From assembly GCA_017472105.1 (NCBI GenBank), contig JAFUQY010000440.1, positions 1 to 6,258 on the forward strand: a DNA stretch of 6,258 nucleotides, in the 5' to 3' direction. Position 1 is the first letter of the stretch; every line of letters starts with the position of its first letter. A program made the translations under genes and the position numbers. Positions 1-6,161 of this stretch are shown here, piece after piece. Below the pieces are notes generated by a model. That model was not told the DNA's origin. It made no database searches and saw nothing but the letters and a program-made list of their open reading frames with translations. This DNA comes from Clostridia bacterium (GTDB taxonomy: Bacteria > Bacillota_A > Clostridia > Oscillospirales > CAG-272).

Positions 1-1659
1 GAGTGCAAAACCGCCGTCGAGCTTGCCATAAAGTCCGCTGCCGTCCGATTTTTTGACCGCCGCCGCGTAGTAGGTGTATTTCGTGCCCTCGACACGGCTG
101 TTTTTCAGCGCTTCTTCATCCGAGTGCCATGCCGTGAAGGGAGTGAAGTAGATGCCCGCCTTCTGTCCGTTTTCGTCACAGTGCGCAACGAACGCGGCGA
201 GAGCTTCGTCCAGCGTCAGACCGCAGTCGGGATCGTTGTGCGTGATGAAGTCCCAGAAGGAGTCGATGTTCACATACACCGGTGCGCCGTCCTGCTGCCA
301 TGCGTCCTGGAGATTCTCCTTGATGTAGTCAGAGATCGCAGTCATGCCGCTGTAACTGACCTTATCCTGAATCACGCCCCACGAATTGTACCCGAACGGC
401 ACGTCGTCCACGGAATCCTTGGCGGGAACCACGTCGGTGTTGGCTTTGCCGTATGCCGTCAGACCGTCGCGCCAGTCCGCGTAATATCCGACGAAGATCA
501 GCGGGGACTTCACGCTCGTTCCGGTGACGGCTCCGTGCGGCTCAACGTCACGTGTACCGCTGTCCGCGATGCCGCCGTAAACGGAGAATCCCATCACACC
601 CGCCTGCTGTGCGTTGATTTCCACACCGGTCTTCCATGTGTCGTGCTCCACGGATCCGGCAACCAGACCGCTGTTCGTCGCGGCGTCGTAGAACACACCG
701 ACTTCATAAGAAACCGTCGTGCGTCCGAGCTTGCGGATCCCGAGAATCTGCGGCTCAACCCACATGTCGTTGTCGTACGGGATCTGCACGAACACGCCGT
801 TGTCGACCGGGATTCCGCCCTCATACACGGAAAGCGGCGCGATTCTGTTGGTGGAAACTTCGTCGTCCGATGCAACGGTGACTTCGGTGAGCATGTACGC
901 GTCTTTGAGCGTGAACGTCTGCGTCATTGTGCCGGTGAACACGGGGTGACTCCGGTGAATGAACGTGACCACTTCGCCGTCGTCGGAGACCGCCATCTGA
1001 TGCTCCGCGAAGTCATGGGACGCAATCACGCCGTCATCGAGGACAAACTCTGCGTGGGCATTGACGACCGCCGCAGTTCCGCTGACGTCAAGGGAGTAAA
1101 TCCCGTTGTGCAGATCGAGCTTCAGGGTCAGATTGCCCGCCGTGACCGCTTCTTCCGCGCAGTTTTCGTATGTACGGTTCGGGAAGTCCTGCGACTGTGG
1201 CGTGAGAATTTCGATTTTGTCAAGATCGGGTCCGTACCACTCCGATCCGATGATGAGTTTGCCGCCCTTTTTCAGCTGTACGTCAATGTCAGCCGTGCCC
1301 TTTTTATCAAATCCGCCGGAGTTCGGGCAGGCGAGCTTGTAGGTATCGTCGTCGGTTGTGAGGTTGAAATACCGGTCGTCCGAGCCGGAATAGTAGTGGA
1401 ACCGGAGCGTGTAGTACCCCGATGCCGGGAGTTCCAGATTCCGGAATGTAATTCTGCCCTCGTTTGTTCCGCCGTTCTTGCCAATGGAGGAAACCTTTGA
1501 GCCGGAGACATACGCCGTTCCGCTGAGGTGTCCTTTTTCCGCTTGCAGGGTCAGAAGCGAAGCATCCGCCGCCCCGATTGCTGTGTAATTTGTCATGGTC
1601 AGCACCAGCCCCAGAACGGCAAGCACCGCTCCGAGGGCACGTGTGAATCTCGATTTCAT
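1..1659 (-). CDS. Secreted alpha-galactosidase-like glycoside hydrolase with CBM35-like module (3' end outside window)
   Basis: An open frame of 553 codons runs without a stop from ATG 1659-1657 to the left edge, so the C-terminus is missing. Residues 1-33 are a signal peptide (MKSRFTRALGAVLAVLGLVL, cleavage near AADA). Residues about 36-153 resemble a CBM35/CBM6 sugar-binding beta-sandwich: an initial QAEKG, an IGKNGG turn, SGYYTLRFHYYSG, and a closing DLDKIEI. Residues about 170-400 look beta-rich, as in the N-terminal domain of GH36-type enzymes. The barrel begins at PFGYNSWG (421-428), followed by YVNIDSFWD (D466) and GIYFTPF, the usual early strands of clan GH-D alpha-galactosidases. The catalytic KxD aspartate should lie beyond the window, so activity cannot be confirmed. 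It probably acts outside the cell on alpha-galactosides or related sugars. AAAGGA sits 13 nt from this ATG but only 4 nt from an in-frame GTG (1668-1666), so the start is slightly uncertain. Other GH families remain possible. Confidence 0.85.
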   Translation of the reverse strand, partial: MKSRFTRALGAVLAVLGLVLTMTNYTAIGAADASLLTLQAEKGHLSGTAYVSGSKVSSIGKNGGTNEGRITFRNLELPASGYYTLRFHYYSGSDDRYFNLTTDDDTYKLACPNSGGFDKKGTADIDVQLKKGGKLIIGSEWYGPDLDKIEILTPQSQDFPNRTYENCAEEAVTAGNLTLKLDLHNGIYSLDVSGTAAVVNAHAEFVLDDGVIASHDFAEHQMAVSDDGEVVTFIHRSHPVFTGTMTQTFTLKDAYMLTEVTVASDDEVSTNRIAPLSVYEGGIPVDNGVFVQIPYDNDMWVEPQILGIRKLGRTTVSYEVGVFYDAATNSGLVAGSVEHDTWKTGVEINAQQAGVMGFSVYGGIADSGTRDVEPHGAVTGTSVKSPLIFVGYYADWRDGLTAYGKANTDVVPAKDSVDDVPFGYNSWGVIQDKVSYSGMTAISDYIKENLQDAWQQDGAPVYVNIDSFWDFITHNDPDCGLTLDEALAAFVAHCDENGQKAGIYFTPFTAWHSDEEALKNSRVEGTKYTYYAAAVKKSDGSGLYGKLDGGFAL

Positions 1660-1704
1660 GATCCGCACGCTGTCCTTTCTGTGGAATTCAATGTTTCTGT
1701 CTAT

Positions 1705-1733
1705 ATTATACATGTTTTCCCGCCTCTTGTAAA
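1705..1733 (-). promoter_or_regulatory. Sigma-A promoter of the glycoside hydrolase gene
   Basis: On the minus strand, TTTACA (1733-1728) and a perfect TATAAT (1710-1705) are separated by 17 bp. Transcription should start near 1698, giving a leader of about 40 nt before the ATG at 1659. The match to consensus is strong and the site faces away from the ccdA promoter. Confidence 0.8.
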
Positions 1734-1748
1734 GACCCGATTTTTGAC

Positions 1749-1756
1749 TGTGCACA
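1749..1756. promoter_or_regulatory. Small palindrome TGTGCACA between divergent promoters
   Basis: An 8-bp perfect palindrome sits midway between the two divergent -35 elements (1728-1733 and 1766-1771). It is placed where a shared regulator could bind, but it is short, and no second copy or adjacent regulator gene is visible. Its role is speculative. Confidence 0.2.
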
Positions 1757-1765
1757 ATCTGTTAA

Positions 1766-1794
1766 TTGACTTTTTGGCATCCGTGTGGTATGAT
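1766..1794 (+). promoter_or_regulatory. Sigma-A promoter of the ccdA operon
   Basis: TTGACT (1766-1771) and TATGAT (1789-1794) are spaced by 17 bp. Transcription should start near 1801, about 35 nt before the ccdA ATG. This is the only good promoter seen ahead of the three-gene thiol-redox operon. Confidence 0.8.
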
Positions 1795-1801
1795 AATAGT
1801 G

Positions 1802-1814
1802 CGGGATTTTCCCG
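1802..1814 (+). promoter_or_regulatory. Inverted repeat at the predicted transcription start of the ccdA operon
   Basis: CGGGA-TTT-TCCCG is a perfect 5-bp inverted repeat located almost exactly at +1 to +13 of the predicted transcript. It could be an operator over the start site or a 5' hairpin stabilising the mRNA. Both roles are inferred from position only. Confidence 0.35.
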
Positions 1815-1835
1815 ATTTCACTCAACGGAGATATT

Positions 1836-2489
1836 ATGCAATACCTGATTACCTTTCTCGAAGGTCTGATTTCGTTTATTTCGCCGTGCATGCTCCCGAT
1901 GCTGCCGGTTTACATTTCCTATTTCGCCGGAAGTACGTCCGGTAAGCGGCACACCGTCTCCCGCGCGGCGGCGTTTGTGCTCGGATTCACCATCGTTTTC
2001 ACATCCCTCGGGCTCTTTGCGGGCGTCATCGGCGGATTCCTCAGACAGTACCAGACCGCAGTCAACGTCGTCACCGGGCTCATCGTGATCCTCTTCGGGC
2101 TGTCCTATCTCGAAGTCATCCGGATCCCGTTCTTCAAAGGCATGGGCAGTACGCGCAGTGTGACGTCCGTGTTCTCCGCGCTCCTGTTCGGGATGATCTA
2201 CTCCGTGAGCCTGACCCCGTGCGTGGGTGCATTCCTCGGCTCCGCGCTGATGATGGCATCCTCCGGCGGACAGGCGGCTCAGGGCGGGCTCCTGCTTCTG
2301 ACCTACTCCCTCGGTCTCGGCGTTCCGTTCGTGCTCTCTGCCGTCCTCATTGAGCGCCTGACCACAGTTTTCAACGCCATCAAAAAGCATTACCGTATCA
2401 TCAATCTGGTCTGCGGAATCTTCCTCATCCTCGTCGGCATCGCGATGTGCTTCGGGATGATGAACGCTCTGCTCGCCGTATTCTCGTGA
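1836..2489 (+). CDS. ccdA: CcdA-family thiol electron transporter (DsbD transmembrane domain type)
   Basis: This 217-residue integral membrane protein has about six hydrophobic segments (roughly 5-30, 44-68, 74-92, 112-140, 148-170, 188-215), the usual size for stand-alone CcdA. The two family cysteines are present in their normal settings: C18 in ISPCMLPMLP and C129 in LTPCVGAFLG. In the family these form a disulfide that moves reducing equivalents from cytoplasmic thioredoxin to thiol proteins outside the membrane. GGAG (1827-1830) lies 5 nt before the ATG and supports this start. The stop codon is 7 nt from the next start, so the gene is co-transcribed, and probably translationally coupled, with the membrane-anchored thioredoxin that is its likely partner. 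No CXXCH apocytochrome is encoded in the window, so the role may be general extracytoplasmic thiol reduction and not cytochrome c maturation. Family assignment is firm; the partner is inferred. Confidence 0.95.
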   Translation: MQYLITFLEGLISFISPCMLPMLPVYISYFAGSTSGKRHTVSRAAAFVLGFTIVFTSLGLFAGVIGGFLRQYQTAVNVVTGLIVILFGLSYLEVIRIPFFKGMGSTRSVTSVFSALLFGMIYSVSLTPCVGAFLGSALMMASSGGQAAQGGLLLLTYSLGLGVPFVLSAVLIERLTTVFNAIKKHYRIINLVCGIFLILVGIAMCFGMMNALLAVFS

Positions 2490-2496
2490 GGTGCCA

Positions 2497-3180
2497 ATGA
2501 AACTCAAACAGACCCACAAAACCGTCATCACCGCCGCCGCGCTCCTTGTCGTTCTTGCGGGAGCCGTCATCGGATACAACGCCCTGACGAAAATCTACTC
2601 CCCGGAAAATTTCACGCCGGACAAGGGCATGGGACTTTCCGCTGATACCGGCGCATCGGAAACAGGCGAAACCGTCACCGTCGGCCGGGAGCCTGACACC
2701 ACCGCAGATAACGCCGAAACTGCGGAGGAAATCGACTACACCGCACCCGAATTCACCGTGTATGATGAGGAAGGAAACGCCGTGCAGCTGTCGGATTTCT
2801 TCGGCAAGCCGCTCGTCGTGAATTTCTGGGCATCGTGGTGCGGGCCGTGCAAGTCGGAGATGCCGTATTTTGACGCCGCCGCATCTTCCCGGGATGACGT
2901 GACCATTCTCATGGTGAATCTCACCGACGGTCAGCGCGACACCGTGGATTCGGTGAAGAAGTTCGCAGAGGACGAGGGCTACTCCTTCCCCCTGTACTTC
3001 GACACGGATACCAGCGCCGCGAACGCGTATTACGTCTACTCCATCCCCATGACGGTGTTCATCGCCGCTGACGGGACGCTCGCCGATTACCACACGGGTG
3101 CCATGTCCGAAGAGACCCTGAACGCGTACCTCGACCTCCTCGTGGAATACTCCGCGTCCCTTGAAACCGCACAGAACTGA
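2497..3180 (+). CDS. Membrane-anchored TlpA/ResA-like thioredoxin-fold protein
   Basis: The product has 227 residues. Residues about 9-27 form one hydrophobic N-terminal segment without a lipobox cysteine, so it is probably an uncleaved anchor with the rest outside the cell. Residues 40-80 are an acidic, Thr-rich linker of low complexity. A thioredoxin fold of the TlpA/ResA/AhpC-TSA group follows, with VVNFWASWCGPC (W114, C115, C118) and the cis-proline loop SIPMTVFI (P184), then a FIAADG turn. Such proteins reduce or isomerise disulfides in exported proteins and are recharged by CcdA/DsbD. An in-frame GTG at 2491 would extend the protein by two residues, but GAGG (2488-2491) lies 5 nt before the ATG at 2497, which I prefer. 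The gene follows ccdA directly, which supports CcdA as its electron donor. Its target proteins cannot be told from the sequence. Confidence 0.93.
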   Translation: MKLKQTHKTVITAAALLVVLAGAVIGYNALTKIYSPENFTPDKGMGLSADTGASETGETVTVGREPDTTADNAETAEEIDYTAPEFTVYDEEGNAVQLSDFFGKPLVVNFWASWCGPCKSEMPYFDAAASSRDDVTILMVNLTDGQRDTVDSVKKFAEDEGYSFPLYFDTDTSAANAYYVYSIPMTVFIAADGTLADYHTGAMSEETLNAYLDLLVEYSASLETAQN

Positions 3181-3203
3181 ACAACAACCGAAAGGATACT
3201 GCT

Positions 3204-3410
3204 ATGAACAAGAAAGTTACATTCAATCCCGATGAAGAAATCGTGAAAATGGTGAAGGAAGGCCTTGAGAAGACCGGCGGATACTGCCCCTGCCGACTCG
3301 AGCGCACTCCCGAAAACAAGTGCATCTGCAAGGAATTCCGCGAGCAGATGAAGGATCCCGAGTTCGAAGGCTTCTGCCACTGCATGCTGTATTACAAGGC
3401 GAAGGGATGA
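3204..3410 (+). CDS. Ferredoxin-thioredoxin reductase catalytic (beta) subunit homologue
   Basis: This soluble 68-residue protein has six cysteines in three CxC pairs: CPC (28-30), CIC (40-42) and CHC (58-60), ending CHCMLYY. That is the signature of the ferredoxin-thioredoxin reductase catalytic chain, which uses a 4Fe-4S cluster beside a redox disulfide to pass ferredoxin electrons to thioredoxin. By analogy with the cyanobacterial enzyme, C28, C40, C42 and C58 would bind the cluster and C30-C60 would be the disulfide. The N-terminus (FNPDEEIVKMVKEGLEKTGG) also fits the family. It is shorter than plant and cyanobacterial chains, and the middle pair is displaced. No variable (alpha) subunit is seen. 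AAAGGA (3191-3196) lies 7 nt before the ATG. It is 23 nt downstream of the TlpA-like gene and is the last gene of the operon, implying a cytoplasmic role in feeding the same thiol relay. Confidence 0.92.
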   Translation: MNKKVTFNPDEEIVKMVKEGLEKTGGYCPCRLERTPENKCICKEFREQMKDPEFEGFCHCMLYYKAKG

Positions 3411-3422
3411 TTTTTGCGCATC

Positions 3423-3456
3423 AAAGACTGTCTGCACAAAACAGGCGGTCTTTTTT
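3423..3456 (+). terminator. Intrinsic terminator of the ccdA operon
   Basis: A 12-bp stem (3423-3434 with 3442-3453, two G-U pairs) encloses a 7-nt loop and runs into six Ts (3451-3456). It lies 12 nt after the stop of the ferredoxin-thioredoxin reductase gene and closes the operon. Confidence 0.9.
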
Positions 3457-3507
3457 ATGCAGAAAGCCGAAACTTTCCGGTTCATTGCGAAAACCTATCG
3501 CGTTCAC

Positions 3508-3536
3508 TTGACTGCGTGTGCGCATTGTGATATAAT
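3508..3536 (+). promoter_or_regulatory. Sigma-A promoter with extended -10 for the zinc-ribbon membrane protein gene
   Basis: TTGACT (3508-3513) and a perfect TATAAT (3531-3536) are spaced by 17 bp, and TG one base before the -10 makes it an extended -10. Coming after a terminator, it makes the next gene a separate transcription unit with a short leader of roughly 25 nt. Confidence 0.85.
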
Positions 3537-3567
3537 GGATTTACAAAAATCACGCGGAGGTACTTCC

Positions 3568-4821
3568 ATGAAACCGAAACCCGCATCGTCACAGGAGCGC
3601 GACATCCTCATAAACGCCGTCATCACGCTCGCACTCGTCACCGCCGTGGGTCTGGCGTCCAACACCATCATCCTTCTTCTCGGATGGATCATCACCCTGC
3701 CCGCATTCGCCGCGGGACTTGCCAACCTCAACGATCAGCTTCTCTGGTTCACGGTTGCGGCGGTTTCGCAGGTGTTCTGCTGCATTTTCTGCGCGTATCT
3801 CCTCACCTTTGTCGGCAGCGGCGCCGCACAGTTCCGCATCGGGCGCTCACTCAGCCGGAAATTCAGCTCCCCTGTCATGCTTGCCACCGTCGGCATCGGA
3901 TGCGGCATTCACGCGCTCCTGTGCCTCTTCACCGCCGGGCTGAGCACATCGTACCTCTTTTTCGCCGGACCGGTGCTGTACATCTCCCGGTTCATCGCCC
4001 ACGCCGAGCGCGAATTTTTCGCCTACGACACCGACAGCTACCGTTTTTCCATCGTCATTGCCGCCATCGTCATTTACATCCTGTTCTGCGCCGCCGCGTG
4101 CTGTGTCGGGTACATCATCGGATACCGCCGGAGAATTGCGTCGCAGGAGGAAAAGGAAGCGGAAGAACACCGCGGCACATCGGCTGAGAAAACGTGGTCG
4201 GAGAAGGATGCCGGACAGGTTTCGCGCGCGGACGAATTCGGGCATGAGAAGCCGCACATCGCACACAAGCATCTGCCCCGTTCCATGGAATCCGCCTACC
4301 GCCGCCTGAACCGGACACGGATTGTGAAAACAGTGTTCCTCATCCTCGGATGGTTCGCCCTCGTCGCTCTGCTTGCGTATCTGTGGCTGTCGTCGCGCGA
4401 GAACATGCAGATCACCGTTGACGCCGCGCCGTTTGTTGCTCTTCTCATCGTGCCGTTCTATCCGTTCAAGCTGCATCAGCGCTTCCTCGGCAGGACCTTC
4501 TACGGTCAGGTTGTGCGGATGGATGCCCATGAGGAGGCACGTCCCGGCAGAATCCGCGGGGAAACCACCATCAAGCGCACGCAGATACTCAAAATCCGAC
4601 CCGATCTCGGGATCACGGAGGAATTCCGCTACCCGGCAAACACGCACTTTGACCTCGCGGAAGAGGATCGTGTGCTGAAATTATCCGCGTACCCGCATCC
4701 GATTCCGACATGGGCGCAGGATGAACACGGCGTATGGTGTCCGAGGTGCGGTCATATCACGGATGCGCGCGGTGCGAAGCGGTGTTCGTGGTGCAGGGAA
4801 ACTCTCGCGAAGTGGAAATAA
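3568..4821 (+). CDS. Uncharacterised polytopic membrane protein with C-terminal zinc ribbon
   Basis: I do not recognise a named family for this 417-residue protein. ATG 3568 is chosen because GGAGG (3556-3560) lies 7 nt upstream and the promoter ends at 3536. The frame stays open back to ATG 3457, but that would start inside the preceding terminator region. Hydrophobic segments lie near 13-50 (one long or two short), 58-83, 103-124, 128-143 and 161-186. A charged hydrophilic stretch (187-250) follows, then further segments near 255-275 and 287-301. The rest is soluble and ends in a four-cysteine ribbon, CPRCG (C391, C394) and CSWC (C406, C409), likely binding zinc, with the C-terminus probably cytoplasmic. 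Cysteines are frequent in the membrane segments (C71, C72, C75, C112, C119, C174, C178, C179). It is a single-gene unit downstream of the redox operon. A sensory, transport or assembly role is possible but not shown. Confidence 0.88.
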   Translation: MKPKPASSQERDILINAVITLALVTAVGLASNTIILLLGWIITLPAFAAGLANLNDQLLWFTVAAVSQVFCCIFCAYLLTFVGSGAAQFRIGRSLSRKFSSPVMLATVGIGCGIHALLCLFTAGLSTSYLFFAGPVLYISRFIAHAEREFFAYDTDSYRFSIVIAAIVIYILFCAAACCVGYIIGYRRRIASQEEKEAEEHRGTSAEKTWSEKDAGQVSRADEFGHEKPHIAHKHLPRSMESAYRRLNRTRIVKTVFLILGWFALVALLAYLWLSSRENMQITVDAAPFVALLIVPFYPFKLHQRFLGRTFYGQVVRMDAHEEARPGRIRGETTIKRTQILKIRPDLGITEEFRYPANTHFDLAEEDRVLKLSAYPHPIPTWAQDEHGVWCPRCGHITDARGAKRCSWCRETLAKWK

Positions 4822-4823
4822 TC

Positions 4824-4872
4824 AAAACAAGCCTGACAGTCGAGCATTATGCCCAATTGTCAGGCTTGTTTT
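4824..4872. terminator. Bidirectional terminator between convergent genes
   Basis: A perfect 15-bp inverted repeat (4824-4838 with 4858-4872; core CAAGCCTGACA / TGTCAGGCTTG) surrounds a 19-nt loop. The A-rich left flank and T-rich right flank give a U-rich tail on either strand. It starts 2 nt after the stop of the plus-strand gene and abuts the stop codon of the minus-strand gene, so one hairpin serves both. Confidence 0.88.
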
Positions 4873-5922
4873 TCAGTTAAAATACCCACCGTAATGCAGG
4901 ATCAGAAGTGCGCGGTAGGTGACATCGCAGTCTCTTCGCACCGGTGCCTTCCAGTCAACCTCGAGCTGCTGACCGCCGTAGGTGGAAAATCCGTGGAGCT
5001 GGTTCTCGTAAATCTTCGCGCGGCAGACACCGTCTTCGTCAACGGATGCGCCAATTTCGTCCACGACTTCGCACAGCGCGGGCACATACGGCGTCACACC
5101 GCACCGGCAAAGCCATTCGCACCGGTCAAGCTGGATTTCGCCGGCAGGATTGCGCAGGGAAAAGCCCTCCTTGAAGCCGCCGATGCATCCGAGCACATGT
5201 CCGACCCATGAATCCGCGCCGACCTGCTTCTCCGGGCGATCCGTCCGCATCAGGGCATTGACGGAGTCCGCGAGAATCTGCACATTTTCTTCCGATTTCC
5301 AAGAATCCGTGTGCGCGAGGATGTCGAGATGGTACCAGCACGGCCAGCGTTCGTCCTTGTTGAAGACGCGCTTTTCCTTCCCGCCGCTCTTCACGATCCG
5401 GCTGATGTCAAGGATGGAATCGACCTCAGTGACCCGCCGGAATGAATCGAGCGAGAGCTGAATCTGCGGCGATATGTCGATTTTGTCCGCGTATCCCGCA
5501 CGCGCGATGCAGGCACAGCGGATGATATTCTGCCCGTTCGCGGCGTACTTGAATTCGTCGTAGTATTTCCCGTGCGTCCGGTAGCACAAATCGTCCAGCG
5601 GCACGGTCACATAGGCATCCATTGCGCGTGCAAGAACTTCCGCATCCCGGAAAATCAGCTTTTCGCCGAGGTATTTCGTGCCGACTTCCTGATTCTCGTA
5701 CGGTCCGGCGTTCTTGTTCGGTCCGTGGAAACCGTTGCCGAGCCAGCCGTTCTCCTTCTGACATGCGCAGATGAGCTGCACGATCGGCTCCGCGAGAATT
5801 TCGGCCTGCATGGCGTGCGCTTCGTCCTCCGGCACGGTTTCGCCGAGAATTTCCGTCCGGACGCGGTACCGGATCGACGGATTCGCATGCTCAAGGAGGA
5901 ATCGGATCATTTTTGACTTCAT
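4873..5922 (-). CDS. Conserved-looking hypothetical protein, cysteine-rich, probably alpha-helical
   Basis: I do not recognise this 349-residue protein with certainty. It starts at ATG 5922-5920 with GGAG 6 nt upstream and has its own promoter, so the gene call is good. There is no signal peptide or membrane segment, so it is probably cytoplasmic. The N-terminus (MIRFLLEHANPSIRYRVRTE, residues 5-24) and the QKENGWLGNGFHG stretch (55-67) faintly resemble the alpha/alpha-toroid repeats of prenyltransferase or squalene-cyclase-like proteins, and the first part could also be HEAT-like. This is only an impression. There are 13 cysteines, including a CACQ (52-54), a WPCWYH and a CEWLCRC cluster (C268, C272, C274); no standard metal motif is complete. 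It is transcribed away from the 5S rRNA just upstream and converges on the zinc-ribbon membrane protein gene. Function is unknown. Confidence 0.85.
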   Translation of the reverse strand: MKSKMIRFLLEHANPSIRYRVRTEILGETVPEDEAHAMQAEILAEPIVQLICACQKENGWLGNGFHGPNKNAGPYENQEVGTKYLGEKLIFRDAEVLARAMDAYVTVPLDDLCYRTHGKYYDEFKYAANGQNIIRCACIARAGYADKIDISPQIQLSLDSFRRVTEVDSILDISRIVKSGGKEKRVFNKDERWPCWYHLDILAHTDSWKSEENVQILADSVNALMRTDRPEKQVGADSWVGHVLGCIGGFKEGFSLRNPAGEIQLDRCEWLCRCGVTPYVPALCEVVDEIGASVDEDGVCRAKIYENQLHGFSTYGGQQLEVDWKAPVRRDCDVTYRALLILHYGGYFN

Positions 5923-5943
5923 GTTTCGCTCCGTTTTTGTTTT

Positions 5944-5972
5944 ATTGTATCATAAATATCTTCTGCTTGCAA
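5944..5972 (-). promoter_or_regulatory. Sigma-A promoter of the 349-residue hypothetical protein gene
   Basis: On the minus strand, TTGCAA (5972-5967) and TACAAT (5949-5944) are spaced by 17 bp, with TG one base before the -10. It lies only about 10 bp downstream of the 5S rRNA terminator's T run, so read-through from the rRNA unit could add to its expression. Confidence 0.72.
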
Positions 5973-5981
5973 TACGAATAG

Positions 5982-6011
5982 AAAAAAAGCACCACTATTT
6001 AAGTGATGCTT
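5982..6011 (-). terminator. Intrinsic terminator after 5S rRNA
   Basis: On the minus strand, a 10-bp stem (6011-6002 with 5996-5987, one G-U pair) with a 5-nt loop is followed by a run of Ts (the plus-strand A run 5982-5988). It begins about 3 nt after the mature 5S end and ends the rRNA/tRNA unit. Confidence 0.9.
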
Positions 6012-6014
6012 CAT

Positions 6015-6130
<116 letters not shown>

Positions 6131-6136
6131 TTTGTA

Positions 6137-6156
6137 CCGGCCACAATTGCGACCGG
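6137..6156 (-). repeat. 20-bp near-palindrome in the tRNA-Asn to 5S spacer
   Basis: CCGG ends flank an AATTG centre, and the 20 bases pair with themselves with only two G-U wobbles. As RNA it would form a compact hairpin between tRNA and 5S. It could guide RNase processing of the precursor; this is inferred from position. Confidence 0.45.
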
Positions 6157-6161
6157 CTCAA

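Noticed and set aside
124..1500. A 458-codon plus-strand open frame
   Set aside because: It is the exact codon-for-codon antisense of the glycoside hydrolase. It has no ribosome binding site or promoter, and its translation has no recognisable domain.
1528..1848. A 106-codon plus-strand open frame across the divergent promoter region
   Set aside because: It spans both promoters and overlaps the starts of both neighbouring genes, with no domain and no ribosome binding site.
1818..2579. A 253-codon minus-strand open frame opposite ccdA
   Set aside because: It is rich in E, D, R and H in the way expected of antisense of a membrane protein, and it overlaps ccdA, which is clearly real.
2425..3093. 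A 222-codon minus-strand open frame opposite the TlpA-like gene
   Set aside because: It is an antisense shadow of a gene with an intact WCGPC motif and ribosome binding site.
3457..3567. A 37-codon upstream extension of the zinc-ribbon membrane protein
   Set aside because: It overlaps the promoter and begins right at the terminator's T run. The ATG at 3568 has a clear GGAGG at proper spacing.
3847..4647. A 266-codon minus-strand open frame
   Set aside because: It is antisense to the zinc-ribbon membrane protein and has no promoter or ribosome binding site.
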